39,790 nt of DNA from Planctomycetota bacterium (GCA_026692735.1 JAPLOD010000149.1:1-39790), one strand, 5' to 3'; positions 17,450 through 26,050 are shown, counted from the first letter of the stretch. Notes: generated from the letters alone by a model not told the origin. A program made the numbers and translations.

Positions 17450-18163
17450 TCAGGTGTTCTTGGCGTAACCACAGATGATATTGACCCGCAGGAACTCGAG
17501 CAGTCCGGTGGAATTCACGAGGCGTTCGTACAGTGTCCCGCACAGGAAGGCCGGAACACACCATTTGAGGTAGTTGGGTTCGACTTCTATTGTCTTGAAT
17601 AGGACCTGCTCAAACCCGCGGGAAAGAAAACACCGGTTAAGGGCACGCTTGGTGTTTAGTTGGTAAACTGTAGAAAACGTGTCCTCATCACACCGTCCCC
17701 TTTTTCGGTTGAACCAACGGTGAAAGGCGTGCGGAGTGCAGGAGGCGACTAAGGATACGTAATGGTATCGGTTTGGCGTCAGGGCCAGAAAGCGTCCGCC
17801 GGGCTTTATGATGCGATGAAGCTCAGTGACGAACGCGGCAGGGCTGGTGACATGCTCAAGGGTATATATAGAGAACGCGACGTCAAAGGAATTGCCATCG
17901 AAGGGAGTGTCCATCATGTTCCCGACGACGCCTCTGTCGAGGAGCGGGTTCTCGAGGACACGCGGGTCCAAGTCTATCCCGACCACTTCAGCGCATTTGC
18001 CGCGCAGGGCGTAGGTATTGGCCTTTCCGGCGCCGGCGCCAATATCGAGCACGCGGCTATCCGGTTTCACATGCCGGTATAGCTCCTCGCTAAACACTGC
18101 CGCGGGGTTCTTGGCCCGCTGGGGGGGGTAGAGACGCTCTTGCCACCATCGCACAGTCAGCAT
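17450..18163 (-). CDS. Class I SAM-dependent methyltransferase
   Basis: A 237-aa methyltransferase. Motif I is VLDIGAGAGKANTY, the acidic strand-2 end is GIDLDPRVL, motif II is FSIYTLEHVTSP and motif III is IIKPGGRFLALTPN. The C-terminal ~80 residues (YQLNTKRALNRCFLSRGF, YLKWCVPAFLCGTLYERLV) resemble those of methyltransferases from surface-polysaccharide clusters. ATG 18163 is chosen because AAGGG precedes it and the sequence further upstream does not look coding, although the frame stays open to 18301. It probably methylates a sugar or the chain end of the polymer. The epimerase gene follows after 168 bp. Confidence 0.82.
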   Translation of the reverse strand: MLTVRWWQERLYPPQRAKNPAAVFSEELYRHVKPDSRVLDIGAGAGKANTYALRGKCAEVVGIDLDPRVLENPLLDRGVVGNMMDTPFDGNSFDVAFSIYTLEHVTSPAAFVTELHRIIKPGGRFLALTPNRYHYVSLVASCTPHAFHRWFNRKRGRCDEDTFSTVYQLNTKRALNRCFLSRGFEQVLFKTIEVEPNYLKWCVPAFLCGTLYERLVNSTGLLEFLRVNIICGYAKNT

Positions 18164-18230
18164 TGGGTGTTTCCCTTTGGAGATGGGGAGGAAGAGGGCG
18201 CTTGGGTTGCGGCGGCCTGCCCCGGGTTCT

Positions 18231-18380
18231 CTATTGCGGGAGGTGCCTCCACCCAGCGTTGCAGCACGGACTGGGGCACGAGCCGGTGAGGCGGAGCGCA
18301 TGGCCTTCGGTCAACAGCGCATGCATAAAATGGGAGCGGATGAAGCCGGCACCACCTGTTACCAAGACAGCAGTGCCCAT
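18231..18380 (-). pseudogene. Truncated duplicate of the sugar epimerase 5' end
   Basis: From ATG 18380 the - strand reads MGTAVLVTGGAGFIRSHFMH then ALLTEGHALRL, closely matching the first 31 residues of the intact epimerase (start 17281). Homology then stops and a TAG follows at 18231-18233. The dinucleotide-binding motif is damaged (GGAGFIR instead of GGAGFIG). By eye about three quarters or more of the first 90 bases match the intact gene, so this is a homologous 5' end and not chance. Confidence 0.75.
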
Positions 18381-18438
18381 TGTGGTGCTATCCCCTTCAA
18401 AGAGAGCGGCACTGTCTACACGGAAGCGGCGCGCTACC

Positions 18439-18579
18439 TCAGCATGTGAATCCCGACTGCTGGGAAACCGCTGCGTCGTCTCCGAGCCCGCACCCGATAT
18501 CGAGCAAGCGCCTTTCGTCGCCGGGAAGATGCTTTGTCACCTGTGCCACGACGTGTGCGATCTTCAGCATCTTCCCCAT
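18439..18579 (-). pseudogene. Methyltransferase N-terminal remnant
   Basis: From about 18579 the - strand reads MGKMLKIAHVVAQVTKHLPG then DERRLLDIGCGLGDDAAV and stops at 18439. LLDIGCGxGD is motif I of a class I SAM methyltransferase; everything after the first strand is gone. It is not a copy of the intact methyltransferase at 17450-18163, whose N-terminus differs. The frame stays open upstream to 18897, inside the GT2 gene, but that part does not look coding. Confidence 0.6.
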
Positions 18580-18739
18580 GCTCACGTAGCCGGGGAAAGG
18601 CGCTGGCCACCTGCTTTTTGGGTGGCTCCCTGAATGACAAGGAACCAACCGACGGCAGAAGGCACCAAGTGGCGCAAGCAGAGCGGCAAGTACCGTTCCG
18701 CCCGCACAGCGAAGCGCAAGGCAGAAGCGGAAGTTCCAA

Positions 18740-19741
18740 TCAGAGCCATGAATGCTCATTGCCGTGATCCGTCTTCTGTTGATCATCGCACCCGACGAGC
18801 ATGGCAAATGCAAACACGTACCGATACAAAAGGGGACAATACAGCCACGGCACGCCGTCGGTCCACTTGAGAAAGCTGCGGAGGGGCGAAGCAACAAAGC
18901 GATTAACGGCTAACCGCCAGAAGCCCTTTGCCAGCTTGAGTTGCCAGGCATCCGTCCCTTCGACAGGCTGTAGAAACCGCATCCAAGACTCATTAAGGAA
19001 CTCAGGAGCGAGTGTTGCGAGAAGTGGAAGACTGTATCGCGTCATCGTGTAACACTTGCGCTCAAAACCGGCAATGGGATCTTCTTGATTCGAGTCCTCG
19101 TAGTGAAATGCTACGGCACTCTCCAAATACTCCGCATGGATTCCGGTGTTCTTCAGACGCCATGCAAACTCGTGATCCTCGCAGCCGTAACGACGGAACT
19201 GCTCGTTCATGAAACCAAGCGGCTCAATCTCGGGCTTTTTCAAGGAGAGATTCATAACGACGAGCATGCGAGGGGGAAGATCCCTTGGGTCAATGCCGCA
19301 ACGCGCCGGACCAAGATGGCGCGAATCCCGGAACCGTACATAGTTGCTCTTTTGCACACGATCTGGCGGAAAACGGACTTGGCCACAGAACACAACGCTC
19401 CTCCGCCCATGATGTGCATCCACGTGAGCCTGGATGAACTCGCAGCATACCCGGAGATCATCATCAAGCAGGACAATTAGCGGCGCATGAGTGTATCTAA
19501 ACATTGCGTTCCGCTTTGCGGCTAACGTATTCGCTGCAATGTTCAGATATACAATGTTGCCGAACTGTCTGGCCTGTTCTCGCACCATTTCGTCTGTTCC
19601 GTCTCCACTATTGCTGTCGCACACCAGAATCTCGTAGCAGTCGCGCGGGACCGTCTGGCGCTCAAGCGAGCCGAGTAGATCTTGTAGGAGAGCTCTGCGC
19701 CTCCACGTCGGAATCTGCACGGACACGACAAGGTTACTCAT
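18740..19741 (-). CDS. GT2 family glycosyltransferase
   Basis: A 333-aa GT-A fold transferase. It starts VQIPTWRRRALLQDLLGSL and has CDSNSGDGTDEMV, the metal-binding LLDDDLR in place of DxD, NLSLKK, and GCEDHEFAWRLKNTG, the family ED-xxx-RL acceptor/base motif. The C-terminal ~80 residues include a hydrophobic stretch (YCPLLYRYVFAFAMLV) that could bind the membrane. ATG 19741 overlaps the polymerase stop as ATGA, so translation is probably coupled. It would add a sugar to the lipid-linked repeat unit. Confidence 0.88.
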   Translation of the reverse strand: MSNLVVSVQIPTWRRRALLQDLLGSLERQTVPRDCYEILVCDSNSGDGTDEMVREQARQFGNIVYLNIAANTLAAKRNAMFRYTHAPLIVLLDDDLRVCCEFIQAHVDAHHGRRSVVFCGQVRFPPDRVQKSNYVRFRDSRHLGPARCGIDPRDLPPRMLVVMNLSLKKPEIEPLGFMNEQFRRYGCEDHEFAWRLKNTGIHAEYLESAVAFHYEDSNQEDPIAGFERKCYTMTRYSLPLLATLAPEFLNESWMRFLQPVEGTDAWQLKLAKGFWRLAVNRFVASPLRSFLKWTDGVPWLYCPLLYRYVFAFAMLVGCDDQQKTDHGNEHSWL

Positions 19742-21078
19742 TTGTTTCGAATGCAAGACAATCTGGCCGCCCGTTTGTGATACCACCCCATGGCGAGCCC
19801 AATCGACATGTAGAACACCGTTGATTCGTTGGGCTGAATCAGCATACCGCTATTTCCAAGGCAATTCACATACACCACTACCAGCATTGCGAGTATAGTA
19901 TCCACGTTGTTCTGCATCATCTCGTTGTGGGTGTGGTGCGCCAATGTGGCGAGTGTCCAGAACGCGCGAAATAACTGCACCTGCAGTGCGATCAGGAGTA
20001 GCGCGAACAGAAACCCGCCCGCAAAGAGCACATCGCCATAGGTAGTGTGGGCCATCGTGTACTGTGGCAACCCGACCGTGCCTGCAAGGCCACGCGCGCC
20101 CGCGCCAAATAGCACAGACATGGGCCCGTTCTCTTCGAGCATCTGTGGTACGTAATTCGAGAGCCGATCGGACATGCTCGCCGACAGGGACGGGTCGTCC
20201 ACTGTGGCGGGCCTGCTGATGACATCATCTCCGGCGATTTTGCTGAGGAGGTACTCACCATGATGCCCAAAGCGTTCATCGGCGACCGTTAGATAAGCGA
20301 TGATCAATAGTATGAAGCCAAACGTAAGTAGTAGTCGGGACGCGCGTTGTGTGACACGTTGGCGACTGAAGAGCAAGTAGACGAAAGGGACAAGAAGAAG
20401 GTTGACGACGGCCGCCTTTTGCAGGGAGCAGAGCAGCCCAAGGCAAATCGCGCATGCTAGAGTGAGGCGAAGCAAAACGTGCATATGAAGCATCAATACG
20501 GCGATAAGGCCAATGGCGCCGACTATGCCAACGGCTGTGAGATTGCCGAAGAGCGAGGCATACCGCTCGAGGCTGGCGCGAGCGGACGCTTCGTGGAACC
20601 ACGAGATCGGAGCGAACACGAGTTGGAAGGGAACAGACAGGCAGCCAACGGCAACGAGAGTAATGTATGTCAACAGAAGAACACGTACGTGCGACTCTTT
20701 GTTGACTGACGCCATTACGACCAGCGCAAACGGCAACGTGAACCAAAGCCTGGGCACAGCAATAAGCACTTCGTCAAGCTCCACCCAGAATGGCGATATC
20801 GTGGTAACGTATACCGTCGCGAAAAGGTAGAGATAATAGAGTCTGCGAACGTCAGGCAGGAGGCCTCCAGTGGCGTTTGGGGTTCGTGCGAATGGGAAGA
20901 CAGATGTCTGGCATAATGCAGCGGAGAACAGATACAAGGCTAGGGGCGCGCCCAAGTAGATGCTGGAAAGGTTCCGCAGGGTGTGAAGGTTAAGCACGAC
21001 AAGGAGCAACAGCGCGACGATAAAGGGCAGCCGATCACCCCCGTGAGCGGGGTGATCGTCGCTGTTGTTTGTATACAC
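19738..21078 (-). CDS. Polysaccharide polymerase/ligase (Wzy/O-antigen-ligase-like)
   Basis: A polytopic membrane protein of 446 aa with about ten hydrophobic segments and one large periplasmic loop in the second half (FGHHGEYLLSKIAGDD to VLFGAGARGL). That layout is shared by Wzy polymerases and WaaL-type ligases; the AHTTYGDVLFAGGF stretch after the loop resembles the HNxxL-type region of the superfamily. GTG 21078 lies 7 nt after GAGGAGG, which itself overlaps the stop of the upstream methyltransferase gene. It would join flipped repeat units in the periplasm. Sequence is weakly conserved in this family, so the call rests on topology and context. Confidence 0.75.
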   Translation of the reverse strand: MYTNNSDDHPAHGGDRLPFIVALLLLVVLNLHTLRNLSSIYLGAPLALYLFSAALCQTSVFPFARTPNATGGLLPDVRRLYYLYLFATVYVTTISPFWVELDEVLIAVPRLWFTLPFALVVMASVNKESHVRVLLLTYITLVAVGCLSVPFQLVFAPISWFHEASARASLERYASLFGNLTAVGIVGAIGLIAVLMLHMHVLLRLTLACAICLGLLCSLQKAAVVNLLLVPFVYLLFSRQRVTQRASRLLLTFGFILLIIAYLTVADERFGHHGEYLLSKIAGDDVISRPATVDDPSLSASMSDRLSNYVPQMLEENGPMSVLFGAGARGLAGTVGLPQYTMAHTTYGDVLFAGGFLFALLLIALQVQLFRAFWTLATLAHHTHNEMMQNNVDTILAMLVVVYVNCLGNSGMLIQPNESTVFYMSIGLAMGWYHKRAARLSCIRNK

Positions 21079-21081
21079 CAA

Positions 21082-21093
21082 GCAACCTCCTCA
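21082..21093 (-). promoter_or_regulatory. Ribosome-binding site overlapping the upstream stop codon
   Basis: The - strand reads TGAGGAGG: the TGA of the methyltransferase gene is part of the Shine-Dalgarno sequence of the polymerase gene. A ribosome ending the first gene could start the second directly. This favours GTG 21078 as the start over TTG 21081. Confidence 0.6.
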
Positions 21094-21726
21094 GTTCTTC
21101 AGAGTTGCCGTCACAATTAAGCCTTCGCGAATGCGGGCCGAGGCGACCATGGAAAAGAGACGTACACAGCCGGATGCAAGTCGCATCACATGCGACTCGG
21201 CGGGTACGCTGTAATAGCTTACGGCGTCCACCTTCCATCCTGTCCGGCTTAGGAGCTGCGAAAGCGTCTGCGTACTGAAGAGAACGGTGTGATCCGGATG
21301 GCATTCCTCTCTGCCGAACACTGCTCGAAGGGCACTTTTCAACGATTGCGCATTGTTTGTCGTAATGATGAATTGCGTGGTTGGCGATGCCCACTGGGAT
21401 ACACACCGCAGCAATTGACCGGGGTTTTCGAGGTGCTCGATGATCTCGGATGCGACAACAACGTCAAAGCATTCATCTGGCCGGAAGGTGCAAGCGTCGG
21501 CGAGAATTAGGGGCCACGCAGGGTTATGCGCCTGCATCGCATGTATGCCGAGAGCGGAGATGTCAACGCCAACGAGGTAGCTTGAAACGGCTGCAATCTG
21601 GGAATGCAGCAATTCGCCCGCATTGAGTTTGTCTTGTGTAAATGGCCAGTCCGTGCAGCCAAGGTGCAGCACCTTCTTGCCGCGACATGCAGCGACAACG
21701 GCGACCTTTCTTTCCTCAATCCTCAT
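21091..21726 (-). CDS. Class I SAM-dependent methyltransferase of the polysaccharide cluster
   Basis: A 211-aa methyltransferase with motif I VLHLGCTDWPF, an acidic GVDISALGI end of strand 2, ADACTFRPDECFDVVVASEI and the motif II tail EIIEHLENPGQLL. The remainder (LFSTQTLSQLLSRTGWKV) fits sugar O-methyltransferases of cell-surface clusters. ATG 21726 has a weak GGAG upstream. It sits between the flippase and the polymerase, 24 bp after the flippase stop, and probably methylates a nucleotide sugar or a growing unit. Confidence 0.82.
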   Translation of the reverse strand: MRIEERKVAVVAACRGKKVLHLGCTDWPFTQDKLNAGELLHSQIAAVSSYLVGVDISALGIHAMQAHNPAWPLILADACTFRPDECFDVVVASEIIEHLENPGQLLRCVSQWASPTTQFIITTNNAQSLKSALRAVFGREECHPDHTVLFSTQTLSQLLSRTGWKVDAVSYYSVPAESHVMRLASGCVRLFSMVASARIREGLIVTATLKN

Positions 21727-21750
21727 CTGGATCCGGGATCTCCGAATGGG

Positions 21751-23244
21751 TTAAAGGCGGCTCCTAAGCTCACTAACCAGACGTATCATAAACGTGTATG
21801 CGAGGATACTGTAGACGCATCCAAAGACGACAATTGTGGCCCCTAGCTGAACGGCTGGCGAATGTGCTGAAACGGGCCGGAGCGCCGCCCAACCAGCCAA
21901 ACCGCTCAGAGCGACGCACAGGAACGGGCGGGCGATGGTCGTAGCCAACGCTAGGATTCCTTGCCCGTACTCGCTGAAAGCCGCCCAGCCATACAACAGG
22001 CCGCTGATGAACATGGCGCAAGCCACGTTGCGCGCGACCAGCGCAGCGCTGCCTTCGTGCGCTCCCAATATGGCCGCCGTCGCCACCGCCGCTGCTTGAA
22101 TAGCTCCGAGCAACGCAACGAAGCCATAGCGGCCGCGGGCCATCAGTAGCGCTGAAGACACTATGACGATGGGTTGGGTGAGCATGCCGAAGCTGAGCCA
22201 GGAGACAACCGCCGCTGCCTGCAGCCAGCGATCATGAAACACCAGATCCAATGCCGGATAGGCTGTTACCATCTGCAGCACACAAAGGGGCGCCAGCGCG
22301 GCCAAGATCGTCATGATGCTCTGCCTGAATGCTGCAAACTGGCGCTCAGATTCCTGCGTAAGCCTCGCCAAAGCGGGAAACAAGACCTGCTGAAGGTTCG
22401 CTGAAAGGAGGTATGCCGCTTGGGAGGCCAGCCCGAGACCCCAGGCGTATAGTCCTGCTTGCGTCGGCCCGCAGTGTATCCCAAGCACAAAACTGGCGAC
22501 GTTCGAGTAGATTGCAGCAAAGAGCCCGGTCAGCATCAGCCAGGCTGCGGGCCCAAGCAACGCTGGCCATTCCCGCAGGTGAGGCTTGCCCAAGGGTATC
22601 CTGCCAGCCGCCAAACGCATTCCAAGAACTCCCGTAAGGCGACGTGCGACAGGCGCGAAGGCAAGCGCGTATGCGCCGCATCCGCGCCACGCTAAAACCG
22701 CCGCTGTGCCGGTATGAGCCATTCCCATAAGCAGACAGACCAGTGCGAGCGGCTTAAAGCGAAGCTCCTGCTTCAACCTGGCGACGTAGACCGTCATGGC
22801 TCCGTCGCAGGGCCAGCAAAGGGCTTCAATCACAATGAACGGAACCACGCGCGCGTCGTGGAAGATGGCTCCCCCCAGCGGCGAGATCAACGCCACCGCC
22901 GCCGCGCCGAAAGTGGAAGCGGACAAGGATAGCCAGAAGACTTGTGGCGCGTCCTCACGGAAGCGGCTATGCCGTTGAACCAGGACATCGCTCAGCCCCC
23001 CCAGTGTCAGTAGATTGCCGATTGCCGTGAATGAGCAGGCCATGGCGATCAGCCCGAAGTCGTCAGGGACCAGGAACCACGCCAGAACGATCTGCCCAAT
23101 GACCGTGAGCACTTTATTGGCGGTGGCCATGCCCACCGTCCACGCAGCACCGGTCACAGCGTGCATGCCGACTGGCGGTGCCGGGGCGGCTCGCGGGAAA
23201 TCGCCTGTAGTTTCGCTCAACGGTTCAACCAACTGCTGCTTCAT
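21751..23244 (-). CDS. Polysaccharide flippase (Wzx/MOP superfamily)
   Basis: A membrane protein of 497 aa with about 12-14 hydrophobic segments. It begins with AVTGAAWTVGMATANKVL and YxxPDDFGLIAMA-like sequence (VPDDFGLIAMACSF), the N-terminal signature of the lipopolysaccharide-translocase branch of the MOP exporters. The middle has GLYAWGLGLASQAAYLLSAN and LFPALARLTQE, typical of this branch. It should move the undecaprenyl-linked repeat unit to the periplasmic side. ATG 23244 is chosen; TTG 23259 is the alternative. The start overlaps by 20 bp the tail of a truncated flippase-like ORF (23225-23443). Confidence 0.88.
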   Translation of the reverse strand: MKQQLVEPLSETTGDFPRAAPAPPVGMHAVTGAAWTVGMATANKVLTVIGQIVLAWFLVPDDFGLIAMACSFTAIGNLLTLGGLSDVLVQRHSRFREDAPQVFWLSLSASTFGAAAVALISPLGGAIFHDARVVPFIVIEALCWPCDGAMTVYVARLKQELRFKPLALVCLLMGMAHTGTAAVLAWRGCGAYALAFAPVARRLTGVLGMRLAAGRIPLGKPHLREWPALLGPAAWLMLTGLFAAIYSNVASFVLGIHCGPTQAGLYAWGLGLASQAAYLLSANLQQVLFPALARLTQESERQFAAFRQSIMTILAALAPLCVLQMVTAYPALDLVFHDRWLQAAAVVSWLSFGMLTQPIVIVSSALLMARGRYGFVALLGAIQAAAVATAAILGAHEGSAALVARNVACAMFISGLLYGWAAFSEYGQGILALATTIARPFLCVALSGLAGWAALRPVSAHSPAVQLGATIVVFGCVYSILAYTFMIRLVSELRSRL

Positions 23245-23443
23245 GTGCTGCAGGTGCAACTAAAGTGCTCCCGTCGTGGTGAGCGGCCGGTCCGGTCGGC
23301 ATACTGGAACGAAATCCCATCCGTTCTAGCGACCAGAAGGCGCCACGTGCCAAACGGTAGCCCAGGGGCGAGGCTTCAATGCGCGCTGCATAGCGCTTCA
23401 GTGGCGGAGGCAGAAGCGTGTAGAGTACGGTCTTGACGCTCAC
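23225..23443 (-). pseudogene. Truncated N-terminus of a second flippase-like gene
   Basis: From GTG 23443 (GGAAG 7 nt before) the ORF reads VKTVLYTLLPPPLKRYAARI then GYRLARGAFWSL, after which it turns to unrelated sequence and stops at 23225. RLARGAFWSL is the usual lead-in to the first helix of Wzx-type flippases. The ORF breaks just where the first helix should start, and the full flippase gene begins there in another frame. It reads as the left-over 5' end of a flippase gene that was replaced. Translation of a short leader peptide that couples to the flippase is another possibility. Confidence 0.55.
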
Positions 23444-23456
23444 GCGTGGTCTTCCG

Positions 23457-25058
23457 TTATCGCGAAGTCCTGGGGCCTTTGTCGTCGCTGCGCCAGAGCA
23501 GCAGCGCGGGGCGCGAGACGGGGCCGGCTTCGACTGGGGCGCTTAGCTGGGAGCGGCCGGCCTTGGGGTAGAGCTGCTCAGCGCGCCCGAGCGCCCGATG
23601 CATGAACTCGGACATGAGCACACGGTACTCCACGTCAATGTCCTCTTCGCGGGCGGTCGGTTCGAACGTCCATTCGGCGCTAGTGCCAGGACATAGCTCG
23701 GTTCTATCGGAGAACCCGGCGGATCCCGCCGTGCCGGATTCGGCGAGCTGCTCGCTGTCGCCGGTCTGCGGCTCTCGTCGCCACGAGAACTCGTGCTTCC
23801 CGGCCTGGCCGTCCGTTGTGGCCACAGTCAGCGACATGCACTGTACGCCGAGTTCGGAACAGGTCTGTGCCAGAAGCGCATGCAGGTCGGCAACAGACTC
23901 TGCCATGTCCAGTTTGATCCTCTGCATGGCGATGAAGTGGTTAACAAGAAGGAAATGCGGCCGCGTTGTCTTGATGACCGAGGAACGGAAGTCGTCGAGC
24001 ACGCCGCAGAAATGCAGCCCAACACCGACTGTCAGGGCACTGGCCACCAGGAACCATACGGCGGCACCACGGGACTGGACCAGGTAGTAGATGACGGCGC
24101 CTCCCGCCAGCAGGGACACGAAGACTGCGGCGAAGCAGATGTACGGAGGCGTCCAGCCCTGATCTATGAGGCGGTGGTGGATGTGGCCCCTGTCTGCGCT
24201 GCCGATGGGTTTGCCACGCAGCAGGCGGCGCGCGACGGTCAGGAGGATCTCCAGAACCGGATACGCCGCGACGAGAGTCACAAGTGCCATCTGGTAGTAG
24301 AATGGTTCACTGCTCCGCCGGCCCAGCCCAAAACTGCAGTCCTGGCCCAGGCTGACCAAGGACGTGGCAACGAGCATGCCCAGAGCGAGGCTGCCAGCGT
24401 CTCCCATGTAGATTCGTGCCGGGTGCCAGTTGAACCAAAGATAGGCGGCCAGTGCCCCTCCCGCCGCGAGGACAACCGCGACCACGACCGTGTCGTTGAA
24501 GCAGTTCGCTAGTAGGCCCGCAATGACGCAGATGACCAGCACCACCGAAGCGGCCAACCCGTCCACACCGTCTATGAAGTTTACGGCATTGACGATCATC
24601 AGGATCCACAGGACCGTCAGAGGCGGGCCCAGAAGCAATAGATCCACTGTCTGTATGCCGGGGAGTCGGAGCGCCTGGAATCTGTACCCGAACGCCACGA
24701 ATGCCACGGCGATGAGGAATTGTCCTGCCAGCTTATAGCGCGGGCGCAGCAGGAACTTGTCGTCGGCCAGGCCAAGCACGGCGGCGAGCGTGGCGGCGCC
24801 AATGACAAGCAGGGCCTTCTTTGTCTCCACATAGTGGAGGGTCGGAGACAGCAGCAGGAAAACGCCCGCTCCACCGGCGAACCCCAGGAGTATCGCCACG
24901 CCGCCAAGGAACGGCACAGGCTCGTTGTGTATCTTCCGGTGCGTGGGCCTGTCAATCATGTCCAGGCGGCGAGCCAGAAGCATCATGATGGGAACGAGGG
25001 CCAGCGTCAGCACAAGGCTCGCACCGCCCGCCAGCCACGTGGCCGTGTACGTGCTCAA
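23457..25058 (-). CDS. Undecaprenyl-phosphate sugar-1-phosphate transferase (WecA/MraY type) with cytoplasmic tail
   Basis: A 533-aa integral membrane enzyme that starts repeat-unit synthesis by moving a HexNAc-1-phosphate (GlcNAc in WecA) from UDP to undecaprenyl phosphate. Family motifs are in order: HRKIHNEPVPFLGGVAI, GLADDKFLLRPRYKL (DDxxxL), NAVNFIDGVDGLA, GDAGSLALG and the HIHHRL motif typical of the WecA branch. About 11 membrane segments take up the first ~360 residues. A further ~170 residues are soluble (MAESVADLHALLAQTCSELG onward, regulatory-like), an extension absent from the short WecA form. The start is TTG 25058: GGAGAGG lies 5 nt before it and it overlaps the upstream stop as TTGA; no ATG or GTG fits. 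Confidence 0.85.
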   Translation of the reverse strand: MSTYTATWLAGGASLVLTLALVPIMMLLARRLDMIDRPTHRKIHNEPVPFLGGVAILLGFAGGAGVFLLLSPTLHYVETKKALLVIGAATLAAVLGLADDKFLLRPRYKLAGQFLIAVAFVAFGYRFQALRLPGIQTVDLLLLGPPLTVLWILMIVNAVNFIDGVDGLAASVVLVICVIAGLLANCFNDTVVVAVVLAAGGALAAYLWFNWHPARIYMGDAGSLALGMLVATSLVSLGQDCSFGLGRRSSEPFYYQMALVTLVAAYPVLEILLTVARRLLRGKPIGSADRGHIHHRLIDQGWTPPYICFAAVFVSLLAGGAVIYYLVQSRGAAVWFLVASALTVGVGLHFCGVLDDFRSSVIKTTRPHFLLVNHFIAMQRIKLDMAESVADLHALLAQTCSELGVQCMSLTVATTDGQAGKHEFSWRREPQTGDSEQLAESGTAGSAGFSDRTELCPGTSAEWTFEPTAREEDIDVEYRVLMSEFMHRALGRAEQLYPKAGRSQLSAPVEAGPVSRPALLLWRSDDKGPRTSR

Positions 25059-25411
25059 GAGGGCCTCTCCACCGCGCGATCCTCGATCTGTGCCTCGTAG
25101 GTCTTCGCGTCCTGGGCGGACGTGCCGAACCAGCGGTCGAAGTGGTCGCGGCACACACTGGTCGCCCGCAGAACCGCAGAGGGATCGCCGCCGCTGATCT
25201 CCACAAGCCAGCAACCGTCATGGCGCGCCAAAGAGACCCGGAGAATCCGCTTCATGCCACGCCCGAACCAGAGTGTACCCCGCGCGGAACTCTTGGACTC
25301 GGCAACGTAGAGCCTGTCGAACTCGATGAACCGACGCATTCGCCCCGGCAGAGCGAAGAGGATGCCCTCCGTCTTGCTGTAGGCGTCAACGTATACCAGC
25401 GTATTGTTCAC
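25055..25411 (-). CDS. Unknown 118-aa protein between antiterminator and initiating transferase
   Basis: I do not recognise this protein. It is soluble, without signal peptide or membrane segment. Visible stretches are VDAYSKTEGILFALPGRMRR, FIEFDRLYVAESKSSARGTL and CWLVEISGGDPSAV. The start is GTG 25411, 18 bp after the antiterminator stop, with no clear ribosome-binding site; the stop overlaps the transferase start (TTGA). Its place as second gene of the cluster, tightly coupled to the initiating transferase, suggests a role in regulation or assembly of that enzyme; this is inference only. Confidence 0.6.
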   Translation of the reverse strand: MNNTLVYVDAYSKTEGILFALPGRMRRFIEFDRLYVAESKSSARGTLWFGRGMKRILRVSLARHDGCWLVEISGGDPSAVLRATSVCRDHFDRWFGTSAQDAKTYEAQIEDRAVERPS

Positions 25412-25429
25412 TGCGGGTGGGGACTGCGG

Positions 25430-26011
25430 CTACAGGATGGGCTCTACGAAGGCTTCATCAATGGCCAACTCGGCGGCCTTCCCCAGGAAGGTAATCTGGA
25501 CCACCAACTGGCTGTGGGCGCCGTACCGAACGAGCTTGCCGTAAAGGCCTTTCAGCACGCCACGCGCGACCCAGACGGGGCGTCCGGGCTCGCCGAAGAT
25601 TGTCTCGCGCATGGTCTGGTCGTGCTGAAGGGCAAGCGCCAGGTTATTGAGCTCGCGCCAAAGCTGCGCGGGGTCGGGCGGAGTGAGTATCTGGGCGACT
25701 CTGCGCGACGCGAACACTCGTTCCGGTGAGAGCGGCAGCGAATCGTAGAACACATACCCGGAGAAAAGGGGAACCTCGTAATCACGCACGCGGCGGCCGT
25801 ACACGTGGCGACGGGTGACCAATGGCAGAAAAGAGCCCACGTTGTGCAGGTTAAGGAACTCGACCAGGCGTTTCTCACAGCGCGGCTTCGTGTGAGCGAC
25901 GACCCATGAAGCAACCAGGGACGGCGTGCCGCTGTTCAGACTGGGAACTGGAGTTTCTGTGAGTGCCATCTCAAACTCCGTCCCCGTCACGTCCCGGGCG
26001 TGCTGGATCAT
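25430..26011 (-). CDS. NusG/RfaH-family transcription antiterminator of the polysaccharide operon
   Basis: A 193-aa specialised NusG paralogue. The NGN domain starts with SWVVAHTKPRCEKRLVEFL, the family's WYVxxTKPRxE signature, followed by FLPLVTRRHVYGRRVRDYEV and PLFSGYVF (the PLFpGYvF motif). The C-terminal KOW-type part is PVWVARGVLKGLYGKLVRYG. Proteins of this kind (RfaH, LoaP, UpxY) bind RNA polymerase and let it pass terminators in long polysaccharide operons, which fits its place as first gene of a ~12.6-kb operon. Two starts are possible: ATG 26011 with GAAGAG upstream, or ATG 25969 with GGAG 6 nt before. I found no ops-like GGCGGTAG motif in the leader. Confidence 0.87.
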   Translation of the reverse strand: MIQHARDVTGTEFEMALTETPVPSLNSGTPSLVASWVVAHTKPRCEKRLVEFLNLHNVGSFLPLVTRRHVYGRRVRDYEVPLFSGYVFYDSLPLSPERVFASRRVAQILTPPDPAQLWRELNNLALALQHDQTMRETIFGEPGRPVWVARGVLKGLYGKLVRYGAHSQLVVQITFLGKAAELAIDEAFVEPIL

Positions 26012-26050
26012 CGTAACTCTTCAGAAAGACACCGCTTACGACAGTACAGC

